Shown here piece after piece: positions 13,851 through 28,800 of a stretch of 64,000 nt of DNA (its first letter is position 1; every line of letters begins with the position of its first letter). The DNA lies in assembly GCA_032622095.1 (NCBI GenBank), contig CP136062.1:225446578-225510577 (forward strand). The letters run 5' to 3'. The notes under the pieces were generated by a model. That model was not told where the DNA came from, did not search any database, and worked only from the letters and a program-made list of their open reading frames with translations. The DNA comes from Siphonodentalium dalli. Taxonomy: Eukaryota > Mollusca > Scaphopoda > Gadilida > Siphonodentaliidae. A program made the position numbers and the translations under genes.

Positions 13851-16800
13851 GTGAGTGGAATAATCGTAACTATATAACCCTTTTTATATATACTAAATGG
13901 TAGCTCATGCCATGAATCTCTACTCTCATATATTCCACCAGTACAAAACCTTGGAACTTTTTAAAGTTCTGACTCATTCCTACAGGGAACTTTATTACAT
14001 TGAACAAACAATTAAAGGCATGGAATATATTTCTTTGTTAAGGCTTGTTCCTCAATAATCTAATTCACATTTGGGAGTGCTTTCCCTGATTATATAAAGA
14101 GTCAGTGTTATTAAAGGCCCACTTAATGTTTGAGTCCCCGATTATTTATATACAGAGTCAGTGTTATTAAAGGCCCACTTAATGTTTGAGTCCCTGATTA
14201 TTTATATACAGAGTCAGTGTTATTAAAGGCCCACTTAATGTTTGAGTCCCTGATTATTTATATACAGAGTCAGTGTTATTAAAGGCCCACTTAATGTTTG
14301 AGTCCCCGATTATTTATATACAGAGTCAGTGTTATTAAAGGCTCACTTAATGTTTGAGTCCCCGATTATATATATACAGAGTCAGTGTTATTAATTAAAG
14401 GCCCACTTAATGTTTGGGTCCCTGATTATTTATTTACAGAGTCAGTGTTATTAAAGGCCCACTTAATGTTTGAGTCCCTGATTATTTATATACAGAGTCA
14501 GTGTTATTAAAGGCTCACTTAATGTTAGAGTCCCCGATTATTTATATACAGAGTCAGTGTTATTAAAGGCCCACTTAATGTTTGAGTGCCCGATTATTTA
14601 TATACAGAGTCAGTGTTATTAAAGGCCCACTTAATGTATGAGTGCCCGATTATTTATATACAGAGTCAGTGTTATTAAAGGCCCACTTAATGTTTGAGTC
14701 CCCGATTATTTATATACAGAGTCAGTGTTATTAAAGGCCCACTTAATGTTTGAGTGCCCGATTATTTATATACAGAGTCAGTGTTATTAAAGGCCCACTT
14801 AATGTATGAGTGCCCGATTATTTATATCCAGAGTCAGTGTTATTAAAGGTTCACTTAATGTATGAGTGCCCGATTATTTATATACAGAGTCAGTGTTATT
14901 AAAGGTTCACTTAATGTTTGAGTGCCCGATTATTTATATACAGAGTCAGTGTTATTAAAGGTCCACTTAATGTTTGAGTGCCCGATTATTTATATACAGA
15001 GTCAGTGTTATTAAAGGTTCACTTAATGTTTGAGTGCCCGATTATTTATATACAGAGTCAGTGTTATTAAAGGCCCACTTAATGTATGAGTGCCCGATTA
15101 TTTATATACAGAGTCAGTGTTATTAAAGGTTCACTTAATGTTTGAGTGCCCGATTATTTATATACACAGTCAGTGTTATTAAAGGCTCACTTAATGTTTG
15201 AGTGCCCGATTATTTATATACAGAGTCAGTGTTATTAAAGGTTCACTTAATGTTTGAGTGCCCGATTATTTATATACAGAGTCAGTGTTATTAAAGGCCC
15301 ACTTAATGTATGAGTGCCCGATTATTTATATACAGAGTCAGTGTTATTAAAGGCCCACTTAATGTATGAGTGCCCGATTATTTATATACAGAGTCAGTGT
15401 TATTAAAGGTTCACTTAATGTATGAGTGCCCGATTATTTATATACAGAGTCAGTGTTATTAAAGGCCCACTTAATGTTTGAGTCCCTGATTATTTATATA
15501 GAGAGTCAGTGTTATTAAAGGCCCACTTAATGTTTGAGTCCCTGATTATTACTATACAGAGTCAATGTTATTAAAGGCTCACTTAATGTTTGAGTCCCTG
15601 ATTATTACTATACAGAGTCAATGTTATTAAAGGCCCACTTAATGTTTGAGTGCCCGATTATTTATATAGAGAGTCAGTGTTATTAAAGGCCCACTTAATG
15701 TTTGAGTCCCTGATTATTTATATAGAGAGTCAGTGTTATTAAAGGCCCACTTAATGTTTGAGTGCCCGATTATTTATATACAGAGTCAGTGTTATTAAAG
15801 GTTCACTTAATGTATGAGTGCCCGATTATTTATATACAGAGTCAGTGTTATTAAAGGCCCACTTAATGTATGAGTGCCCGATTATTTATATACAGAGTCA
15901 GTGTTATTAAAGGTTCACTTAATGTATGAGTGCCCGATTATTTATATACAGAGTCAGTGTTATTAAAGGCCCACTTAATGTTTGAGTCCCCGATTATTTA
16001 TATAGAGAGTCAGTGTTATTAAAGGCCCACTTAATGTTTGAGTCCCTGATTATTACTATACAGAGTCAATGTTATTAAAGGCTCACTTAATGTTTGAGTC
16101 CCTGATTATTACTATACAGAGTCAATGTTATTAAAGGCCCACTTAATGTTTGAGTGCCCGATTATTTATATAGAGAGTCAGTGTTATTAAAGGCCCACTT
16201 AATGTTTGAGTCCCTGATTATTTATATAGAGAGTCAGTGTTATTAAAGGCCCACTTAATGTTTGAGTGCCCGATTATTTATATACAGAGTCAGTGTTATT
16301 AAAGGTTCACTTAATGTATGAGTGCCCGATTATTTATATACAGAGTCAGTGTTATTAAAGGCCCACTTAATGTTTGAGTCCCTGATTATTTATATACAGA
16401 GTCAGTGTTATTAAAGGCCCACTTAATGTATGAGTGCCCGATTATTTATATACAGAGTCAGTGTTATTAAAGGCCCACTTAATGTATGAGTGCCCGATTA
16501 TTTATATACAGAGTCAGTGTTATTAAAGGTTCACTTAATGTTTGAGTGCCCAATTATTTATATACAGAGTCAGTGTTATTAAAGGCCCACTTAATGTTTG
16601 AGTGCCCGATTATTTATATACAGAGTCAGTGTTATTAAAGGCCCACTTAATGTATGAGTGCCCGATTATTTATATACAGAGTCAGTGTTATTAAAGGTTC
16701 ACTTAATGTTTGAGTGCCCGATTATTTATATACAGAGTCAGTGTTATTAAAGGCCCACTTAATGTATGAGTGCCCGATTATTTATATAGAGAGTCAGTGT

Positions 16801-19800
16801 TATTAAAGGCCCACTTAATGTTTGAGTGCCCGATTATTTATATACAGAGTCAGTGTTATTAAAGGCCCACTTAATGTTTGAGTGCCCGATTATTTATATA
16901 CAGAGTCAGTGTTATTAAAGGCCCACTTAATGTTTGAGTGCCCGATTATTTATATACAGAGTCAGTGTTATTAAAGGCTCACTTAATGTTTGAGTCCCCG
17001 ATTATTTATATACAGAGTCAGTGTTATTAAAGGCCCACTTAATGTTTGAGTGCCCGATTATTTATATACAGAGTCAGTGTTATTAAAGGTTCACTTAATG
17101 TATGAGTGCCCGATTATTTATATACAGAGTCAGTGTTATTAAAGGCTCACTTAATGTTTGAGTGCCCGATTATTTATATACAGAGTCAGTGTTATTAAAG
17201 GCTCACTTAATGTTTGAGTGCCCGATTATTTATATACAGAGTCAGTGTTATTAAAGGCTCACTTAATGTTTGAGTGCCCGATTATTTATATACAGAGTCA
17301 GTGTTATTAAAGGCTCACTTAATGTATGAGTGCCCGATTATTTATATACAGAGTCAGTGTTATTAAAGGCCCACTTAATGTTTGAGTGCCCGATTATTTA
17401 TATACAGAGTCAGTGTTATTAAAGGTTCACTTAATGTATGAGTGCCCGATTATTTATATACAGAGTCAGTGTTATTAAAGGTTCACTTAATGTTTGAGTG
17501 CCCGATTATTTATATACAGAGTCAGTGTTATTAAAGGCCCACTTAATGTATGAGTGCCCGATTATTTATATACAGAGTCAGTGTTATTAAAGGCCCACTT
17601 AATGTATGAGTGCCCGATTATTTATATACAGAGTCAGTGTTATTAAAGGTTCACTTAATGTTTGAGTGCCCGATTATTTATATACAGAGTCAGTGTTATT
17701 ACAGGCCCACTTAATGTATGAGTGCCCGATTATTTATATACAGAGTCAGTGTTATTAAAGGTTCACTTAATGTATGAGTGCCCGATTATTTATATACAGA
17801 GTCAGTGTTATTAAAGGTTCACTTAATGTTTGAGTGCCCGATTATTTATATACAGAGTCGGGGTTATTAAAGGCCCACTTAATGTTTGAGTGCCCGATTA
17901 TTTATATACAGAGTCAGTGTTATTAAAGGTTCACTTAATGTTTGAGTGCCCGATTATTTATATACAGAGTCAGTGTTATTACAGGCCCACTTAATGTATG
18001 AGTGCCCGATTATTTATATACAGAGTCAGTGTTATTAAAGGTTCACTTCATGTATGAGTGCCCGATTATTTATATACAGAGTCAGTGTTATTAAAGGTTC
18101 ACTTAATGTTTGAGTGCCCGATTATTTATATACAGAGTCAGTGTTATTAAAGGCCCACTTAATGTTTGAGTCCCTGATTATTTATTTACAGAGTCTGTGT
18201 TATTAAAGGCCCACTTAATGTATGAGTGCCCGATTATTTATATACAGAGTCAGTGTTATTAAAGGTTCACTTAATGTTTGAGTCCCTGATTATTTATATA
18301 CAGAGTCACTGTTATTAAAGGCCCACTTAATGTTTGAGTGCCCGATTATTTATATACAGAGTCAGTGTTATTAAAGGCCCACTTAATGTTTGAGTGCCCG
18401 ATTATTTATATACAGAGTCAGTGTTATTACAGGTTCACTTAATGTTTGAGTCCCCGATTATTTATATACAGAATCAGTGTTATTAAAGGCCCACTTAATG
18501 TTTGAGTCCCTGATTATTTATATACAGAGTCAGTGTTATTAAAGACCAACTTAATGTTTGAGTCCCTGATTATTTATATACAGAGTCAGTGTTATTAAAG
18601 GCCCACTTAATGTTTGAGTCCCCGATTATTTATATACAGAGTCAGTGTTATTAAAGGCCCACTTAATGTTTGAGTCCCCTATTAATTATATACAGAGTCA
18701 GTGTTATTAAAGGCCAACTTAATGTTTGAGTCCCCTATTATTTATATACAGAGTCAGTGTTATTAAAGGCCCACTTAATGTTTGAGTCCCCGATTATTTA
18801 TATACAGAGTCAGTGTTATTAAAGGCCCACTTAATGTTTGAGTCCCCGATTATTTATATACAGAGTCAGTGTTATTAGAGGCCCACTTAATGTTTGAGTC
18901 CCTGATTATTTCTATACAGAGTCAGTGTTATTAAAGGCCCACTTAATGTTTGAGTCCCCGATTATTTATATACAGAGTCAGTGTTATTAAAGGCCCACTT
19001 AATGTTTGAGTCCCCGATTATTTATATACAGAGTCAGTGTTATTAAAGGCCCACTTAATGTTTGAGTCCCCGATTATTTATATACGGAGTCAGTGTTATT
19101 AAAGGCCCACTTAATGTTTGAGTCCCCGATTATTTATATACAGAGTCAGTGTTATTAAAGGCCCACTTAATGTTTGAGTCCCCGATTATTTATATACAGA
19201 GTCAGTGTTATTAGAGGCCCACTTAATGTTTGAGTCCCTGATTATTTATATATATAGTCAGTGTTATTAATATATTTCACCAGAATATAGAACAGGTGTG
19301 GTCCAGGAGTGTTCACAAAGTGATAGAGATTCTCAGATTCACCCAAAACATCCCCTTTATTTACACAAACTGCATAAAACAAATAAAAACTAGGAGATAG
19401 AGTTATTCCCCTTCCATTGAGAATAGTAGACTGGCAGTAGAGTCAATATTAAAATTAAGCACATAACCACTCAGAACACACGGCCGTACCCCGACAAAAA
19501 AGCCTGCTCACAGTAACACCTCTTTATAAATGGTGTCTAATATAGAATATGTTGTATATAATGTGATTCGAACATTAAGTGGGCTTTCAAGAAAACGAGA
19601 TTCTTTTGTATATTATGTAGGTCTATATAGTTTATGTCACATTGAGTTCCAACCTTTTTCAAAGGCAATTAAAATTTATGAAATTGGATTTGGTATATGG
19701 TTGCAACTAAAGGTCGTGAACTCTGACAATTTAGGGGCATGGCGTCATGGAGGGGGGTGTCTCATCCCAACTTTGTTTGGTAATGTCATGCCTGACACAA

Positions 19801-22800
19801 CGTAAGTTGGGAATTTCACACACATAAATAGGATGAAATTGTACTCATATAAATATTGATTTCCGAAGCAGTAATTAGTTGGAAATTAGTATTTAGTAAT
19901 AAGTAATCAGTGGGAAATTTGTAATTAGTGGGAAATTTGTAATTAGTGGGAAATTAGTAATGAGTAATTAGTGGGAATTAGTAACTACTAATCAGTAATT
20001 AGTGGGGAATTAGTAATCAGTAATTAGTGGGAAATTAGTAATTAGGATTTAGTTGGAAATTAGTAATTAGTAATCAGTAACTTGTGGGGAATTATTAATC
20101 AATGGGAAATGAGTAATTAGTGGTAAATGTGTAATTAGTAATAAGACATTACTGGGAAATTAATAATTTTTAATCAGTAATTAGTGGGAAATTATTAATT
20201 ATTAATATGAGTTTTGTGGGAAATTAGTGGGGAATTAGTAATTAGTAGTCATTAATTAGTGGGGAATTAGTAGTCTTTAATTAGTGGGGCATTAGTAATT
20301 AGTAATCAGTAATTATTGGGGAATTAGTATTTATTAATCAGTCATTAGTGGGGAATTAGTAGTCATTAATTAGTGGGCAATTAGTAATCTGTAATTAGTG
20401 GGAAATTATTAATCAGTAATTAGTGGGAAATTTGTTGTTGTTATATAGATCAACAGTCGCATATTACTTTTGGACTTAAATGAACATCAGTCGGAAATGT
20501 TCATACCTTGGGCAAACCTGCAAATAGTGTGTCTGTCATTTGCAGAATGAGGTCTCCGGAGGGTAACGCACATCGGGCTAGCATAACCAAATTTACCCTC
20601 TGGGAACCTCATTCTGCTTAGTCCTCAACTGCTATGGGAGACCTGGCATCAGATTAAAGTTCCCCAGTTGAAGTTAGTGATGTTCATCAATATTCACCTA
20701 TGTTACACATTTTATCTTTTGCAAATTTGGGGATATAGAAACTTCCTAGAAGGGGAAAACGTAACTACAAACAATGTTTATTTGAGACTGTTATAGATAC
20801 TTCCCAGAAAATGAGGCCTAAGCACAATAAGGTCACAAGAGGGTGAATTTGGTGATGATAGCCCGCTGACAGGCACACTTTTTGCAGGCCTGACTTTGAG
20901 AGGTGGTAGGTTGGAAATTTATAATAACTGTTAAGCTTGGTGTACCAAATATATTTTTTCTTTGGCCTAACGATAACGACTTCGATATTATACATACCAA
21001 TAATTTCTGTTTCAGTCTTTAAATGGATAAATGACACAGATCTGAACCGATTTCTCAAAGGAATGGATGCGATAACCTCACACTTATTCGATGTAACATC
21101 GTGAGTATCAAGCCTGGAAATAGTGTGTCTGACATTTGCAGAATGAGGTCCCCAGAGAGGGTGGATTTAGTTATAATATGCTATCCCCACACAGTTGGTT
21201 ATAGCGTCCACCAACTTCACCCTCTGGGGACCTCATTCTGGAATTATCAGACACACTATATCCATGGTGAGTATATATAATTTATTTTCAACCACCGTGC
21301 GAACGAAATCCCCCACCCAACAGTCGTCCAGTCAAATGATATAATATGAGAACGAAATCCCCCACCCAACAGTCGTCCAGTCAAATGATATAATATGAGA
21401 ACGAAATCCCCACCCAACAGTCGTCCAGTCAAATGATATAATATGGGAACGAAATCCCGACCCAACAGTCGTCCAGTCAAATGATATAATATGAGAACGA
21501 AATCCCCACCAACAGTCGTCCAGTCAAATGATATAATATGGGAACGAAATCCCCCACCCAACAGTCGTCCAGTCAAATTATATAACATGAGAACGAAATC
21601 CCCACCCAACAGTCGTCCAGTCAAATGATATAATATGAGAACGAAATCCCCACCCAACAGTCGTCCAGTCAAATGATATAATATGAGAACTAAATACCCA
21701 CCCAACAGTCGTCCAGTCAAATGATATAATATGAGAACGAAATACCCACCCAACAGTCGTCCAGTCAAATGATATAATATGAGAACTAAATACCCACCCA
21801 ACAGTCGTCCAGTCAAATGATATAATATGAGAACGAAATCCCCACCCAACAGTCGTCCAGTCAAATGATATAATATGAGAACGAAATCCCCACCCAACAG
21901 TCGTCCAGTCAAATAATATAATATGAGAACGAAATCCCCACCCAACAGTCGTCCAGTCAAATGATATAATATGAGAACGAAATACCCACCCAACAGTCGT
22001 CCAGTCAAATGATATAATATGAGAACGAAATCCCCACCCAACAGTCGTCCAGTCAAATGATATAATATGAGAACGAAATCCCCACCAACAGTCGTCCAGT
22101 CAAATGATATAATATGGGAACGAAATCCCCACCCAACAGTCGTCCAGTCAAATGATATAATATGAGAACGAAATCCCCACCCAACAGTCGTCCAGTCAAA
22201 TGATATAATATGAGAACGAAAATCCCCACCCAACAGTCGTCCAGTCAAATGATATAATATGAGAACGAAATCCCCACCCACAGTCGTCCAGTCAAATGAT
22301 ATAATATGAGAACGAAATCCCCACCCAACAGTCGTCCAGTCAAATGATATAACATGAGAACGAAATACCCACCCAACAGTCGTCCAGTCAAATGATATAA
22401 TATGAGAACGAGAATCCCCCACCCAACAGTCGTCCAGTCAAATGATATAATATGAGAACGAAATCCCCACCCAACAGTCGTCCAGTCAAATGATATAATA
22501 TGAGAACGAAATCCCCACCCAACAGTCGTCCAGTCAAATGATATAATATGAGAACGAAATCCCCACCCAACAGTCGTCCAGTCAAATGATATAATATGAG
22601 AACGAAATACCCACCCAACAGTCGTCCAGTCAAATGATATAATATGGGAATGAAATCCCCACCCAACAGTCGTCCAGTCAAATGATACAATATGGGAACG
22701 AAATCCCCACCCAACAGTCGTCCAGTCAAATGATATAATATGGGAACGAAATCCCCCACCCAACAGTCGTCCAGTCAAATGATATAATATGAGAACGAAA

Positions 22801-25800
22801 TCCCCACCAACAGTCGTCCAGTCAAATGATATAATATGGGAACGAAATCCCCACCCAACAGTCGTCCAGTCAAATGATATAACATGAGAACGAAATCCCC
22901 CACCCAACAGTCGTCCAGTCAAATGATATAATATGAGACGAAATCCCCACCCAACAGTCGTCCAGTCAAATGATATAATATGAGAACGAAATCCCCACCC
23001 AACAGTCGTCCAGTCAAATGATATAATATGGGAACGAAATCCCCACCCAACAGTCGTCCAGTCAAATGATATAATATGAGAACGAAATCCCCACCCAACA
23101 GTCGTCCAGTCAAATGATATAATATGAGAACGAAATACCCACCCAACAGTCGTCCAGTCAAATAATCGGGGGCTCAAACATTAAGTGGACCTTTAATTAA
23201 TAACACTGACTATGGTGTATATAAATAATCGGGGGCTCAAACATTAAGTGGGCCTTTAATAACACTGACTCTGTATATAAATAATCAGGGACTCAAACAT
23301 TAAGTGGGCCTTTAATAACACTGACTATGTATATAAATAATCGGGGACTCAAACATTAAGTGGGCCTTTAATTAATAACACTTACTATGTATATAAATAA
23401 TCGGGGGGCTCATACATTAAGTGGACCTTTAATTAAAAAAACTGACTATGTATATAAATAATCTGGGGCTCAAACATTAAGTGGGCCTTTAATTAATAAC
23501 ACTGACTATGTATATAAATAATCGGGGGGCTCATACATTAAGTGGACCTTTAATTAATAACACTGACTATGGTGTATATAAATAATCGGGGGCTCAAACG
23601 TTAAGTGTGCCTTTAATTAATAACACTGACTATGGTGTATATAAATAATCAGGGACTCAAACATTAAGTGGGCCTTTTATTAATAACGCTGACTCTGTAT
23701 ATAAATAATCAGGGACTCAAACATTAAGTGGGCCTTTAATAACACTGATTCTGTATATAAATAATCGGGGACTCAAACATTAAGTGGGCCTTTAATAACA
23801 CTGATTCTGTATATAAATAATCGGGGACTCAAACATTAAGTGGGCCTTTAATAACACTGACTATGTATATAAATAATCAGGGGCTCAAACATTAAGTGGG
23901 CCTTTAATTAATAACACTGACTCTGTATATAAATAATCGGTCACTCAAACATTAAGTGGGCCTTTAATAACACTGATTCTGTATATAAATAATCGGGGAC
24001 TCAAACATTAAGTGGGCCTTTAATAACACTGACTATGTATATAAATAATCAGGGGCTCAAACATTAAGTGGGCCTTTAATTAATAACACTGACTCTGTAT
24101 ATAAATAATCAGGGACTCAAACATTAAGTGGACCTTTAATTAATAACACTGACTATGGTGTATATAAATAATCAGGGATTCAAACATTAAGTGAGCCTTT
24201 AATTAATAACACTGACGCTGTATATAAATAATTGGGGACTCAAACATTAAGTGGGCCTTTAATTAATAACACTGACTATGTATATAAATAATCGGGGACT
24301 CAAATATTAAGTGGACCTTTAATTAATAACACTGACTATGTTGTATATAAATAATCAGGGACTCAAATATTAAGTGGGCCTTTAATTAGTAACACTGACT
24401 ATGTATATAAATAATCGGGGACTCAAATATTAAGTGGACCTTTAATTAATAACACTGACTATGTTGTATATAAATAATCAGGGACTCAAACATTAAGTGG
24501 GCCTTTAATTAATAACACTGACTCTGTATATAAATAATCGGGGACTCAAACATTAAGTGGGCCTTTAATTAATAACACTGACTCTGTATATAAATAATCG
24601 GGGACTCAAACATTAAGTGGGCCGTTAATAACACTTACTCTGTATAGTAATAATCAGGGATTCAAACAGTAAGTGGGTCTTTAATTAATAACACTGACTA
24701 TGTATATAAATAATCGGGGACTCAAACATTAAGTGAGCCTTTAATAACACTGACTATGTATATAAATAATCAGGGACTCAAACATTAAGTGGGCCTTTAA
24801 TTAGTAACACTGACTATGTATATAAATAATCAGGGACTCAAACATTAAGTGGGCCTTTAATAACACTGACTATGTTGTATATAAATAATCAGGGACCCAA
24901 ACATTAAGTGGGCCTTTAATTAATAACACTGACTCTGTATATAAATAATCGGGGACTCAAACATTAAGTGGGCCTTTAATTAATAACACTGACTCTGTAT
25001 ATAAATAATCGGGGACTCAAACATTAAGTGGGCCTTTAATTAATAACACTGACTCTGTATATAAATAATCGGGGACTCAAACATTAAGTGGGCCTTTAAT
25101 TAATAACACTGACTCTGTATATAAATAATCGGTGACTCAAACATTAAGTGGGCCTTTAATAACACTGACTATGTATATAAATAATCAGGGACTCAAACAT
25201 TAAGTGGGCCTTTTATTAATAACACTGACTCTGTATATAAATAATCAGGGACTCAAACATTAAGTGGGCCTTTAATAACACTGACTATGTATATAAATAA
25301 TCAGGGACTCAAACATTAAGTGGGCCTTTAATAACACTGACTATGTATATAAATAATCAGGGACTCAAACATTAAGTGGGCCTTTAATTAGTAACACTGA
25401 CTATGTATATAAATAATCAGGGACTCAAACATTAAGTGGGCCTTTAATAACACTGACTATGTTGTATATAAATAATCAGGGACCCAAACATTAAGTGGGC
25501 CTTTAATTAATAACACTGACTCTGTATATAAATAATCGGGGACTCAAACATTAAGTGGGCCTTTAATTAATAACACTGACTCTGTATATAAATAATCGGG
25601 GACTCAAACATTAAGTGGGCCTTTAATTAATAACACTGACTCTGTATATAAATAATCGGGGACTCAAACATTAAGTGGGCCTTTAATTAATAACACTGAC
25701 TCTGTATATAAATAATCAGGGACTCAAACATTAAGTGGGCCTTTAATAACACTGACTATGTATATAAATAATCAGGGACTCAAACATTAAGTGGGCCTTT

Positions 25801-28800
25801 TATTAATAACACTGACTCTGTATATAAATAATCAGGGACTCAAACATTAAGTGGGCCTTTAATAACACTGACTATGTATATAAATAATCGCGGGCTCAAA
25901 CATTAAGTGGGCCTTTAATTAATAACACTGACTATGGTGTATATAAATAATCAGGGACTCAAACATTAAGTGGGCCTTTAATTAATAACACTGACTATGC
26001 ATATAAATAATCGGGGACTCAAACATTAAGTGGGCATTTAGTGCCCCGATTTGATAAAGTCACATACGGAACGATTGTCCCAGGTAGTCTTCTGTGTAAT
26101 ATTGTTATGTTAGCGCTGCAAATCGGAGTCATTCGTGGTAGACAAAGTCGTCTCGGTCCACTTCAGCTTGGTATATCGGTTGGGTTGATGCTGTTTTGGA
26201 CCGAGTCCTGTCCCGTTACTCTTTTATAACAAACTTTAATTTAAAGAACGTGTGTTAACAAAAGAAGTGATTTTAATGAGCTACCACAAAGCTCCACCAA
26301 GCTCCACCAAGCTCCACCAAGCCCACCAAGCTCCACCAAGCTCCACCAAGCTCCACCAAGCCCACCCTCCCAATATGTGAATTGAACTTTATGTACGACT
26401 AAAGTTGACTAAAGTTGATGGTGTTGTAATCTGTTTCAGACAATTAAAGCTTCATTTAATCAAAAGTACGGTTAGCACACTTCCAATTAACTCAGGATAC
26501 TCACTTCGAAATGTAATCCTAACATCGCGTGGTACCTACTCATATTGAATAACCATCTAACCGTGAACCCCGGTTAAAAACCCACTTATAATTTTCGAAT
26601 CCCCAGATCACATTATACACAACATATTCCATATTATATACCATTTGGAAGAGGAACCAGAAATATATATATTCCACTAAAATACTGTCCAAACCCCCCC
26701 CCCCCCCCGTTGTCATCCCAGAATGCATCATAATTCAAACTAAGAGATAGAGTTATTCCCCTTCCATTGAGAATAATAGATTTTACAATCCGGATCAAAA
26801 TTAAGCACCGAACACACATCGGTAAAACATGTCCCCAGTTTAGTCGACCGCGTCAATTGATAATACAATGTTTTGGAGCTTCCTCTTTCGAATGGTATAT
26901 AATGTGACATATATTTTATATAGTGTGATTGGTGATTCAAAAAATAAGTGACCTTTATGTATATTTCGCTCTTCAATCGCGTGCATATACTATAGGTGCT
27001 ATTTCCGACCGAATATTTTTTGCCCGATATCACGTATTTGCAAATGGCGGATTAACTTTGTCAAAGCTGATAATATATACGCTAATCGCGTGATGCCCGT
27101 TTCGAATCAATGGGTGTTATTGTTACAACAGCTCCGTCCATGATTAAATATGTTTAAGGGATTCTGGGCCCAGTTTTTCTGTTAATTTTTAGTTGAGATA
27201 CACTCACGCAAATTGAAGATGGAGGCCCAAATGGCGATCGGAATCTGTAAAACAAAGAAAATCTTTCAATTTCACATCAATGAGCTCTAGGCTAAGTTCA
27301 TATACTGGCAAGTTTGCACGGTATGGTTGTAGGCATTTCATCATAGAAAACGAAATGGTGCCAGAATATGAACGGAAACAAGTATATAACATGCATCAGT
27401 ACCACAGGTATAACTACGTGCGAAGTAAAATATATGTAGTACCACATGTCGCGATGCTACCGGAATTTGCCTGTAAAAAGCATACTATTATCTTGCAAGA
27501 ATCAATCATACATAAGGATTAACTGTCATGTGGACTGTTTTTATGGAGATGTAACCGTGAGGTAAGTGGACATAACTTGTGTAAAACCCGAAGGGTTTTT
27601 ACATACAAGTTATGACAACTTACTTCACGGTTACATCTCCATAAAAATAGTCCACATGACAGTTAATCCTTATATTTATATACATTTAGCGAAAAAGCCA
27701 CTTTTGTAAATGTATTTAAATCGAAAAGTGTATCGTGACAAAAACAGCCCAACAGCACCCTTGGCAAAAGTTAATAGGAACAATTTCTCTTCATATTGAA
27801 ACCCGATGATGTATTAAGTCAATCCTGCGCGAGTCCAAATGCGCCCAAAACATTACGCGTTCGTCTTTCCAAGCCCAATGACGTATCGATGTTGTTATGA
27901 GCTTGGTGTTATAAGGCGTTGCGCATTCACCGAGAAATAACTGCAACTAGCCACGTGGGCGCCGACCAATCAGAATGCTGGATTTAGTGATGACAACACT
28001 TAGTATGTAAATATAGGTTTTTGAAGGCAAATACCAGTAGCACCGTTAAAAGTGGAACTACAGAAATCGTACTTCTCGTGTGGTTCGCGTTGGTAAAGAT
28101 GCATGTTATATGCACGTTTTCGTTCATATTCTGCCATCATGTGGTTTTCTACAGCAAAATGCCTGCAAAACATATTGTGCAAACTTGCCAATGTATGAAC
28201 GTACCCTTATTGTCACGACAGGTCCATTAGTAATTGCTGTCAAGTTGCTGATAATGTTTGCGAAGTACATTTACTTACACTAACTTCAAGAAACAGTTAC
28301 CCAAATCCAAGATGGCGGCTAAAATGGCAAACACAAATTGTAAAATATTACACGAACTCTATCCATGCTTACATGTTGGTAGGTAATATTGGGTTACAGT
28401 ATTCTAATTACATTGGGGTAGGGAAATGGTCATCTACATCCAAGATGGCGGCCATTCTGGTTGACATAATTATTATTTCTACGTTCACAGATATTCTTGT
28501 CATTATTTCAACACATACATACACGAACAGTGCATGGAGTAGCTGCTGATCTCACAATGTAAATGTTATTGTTGTCATTTTAAAGGAATGGATGGCCTTC
28601 GCGTTGGGTATGCTGTTAAAATAGTCACATCCGTTAAAACCGCCTCAAACAGATAGATTATTAAAATATAGACATACCTTGTTCTTATACCAATCATAAA
28701 TATCGCGTATAATAGTATGTTATTGTCAAGATCGACGCTTTGTTATGTAAACAAAAGCCAAAAACATTACAGAATATGGCTTGTGTTTACATAACACAGC

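Noticed and set aside
14080-19270. CRISPR-like array
   Set aside because: The 56-bp units are contiguous with no unique spacers; this is a satellite in a eukaryotic intron.
21256-23177. 388- and 310-codon minus-strand open frames
   Set aside because: They are exact translations of the 48-bp satellite and swap frame at single-base length changes between units, with no start context, introns or domain.
27280-27522. 80-codon open frame as a gene
   Set aside because: It has an inverted, diverged partner at 28000-28191 and no splice context; more likely a transposon relic.
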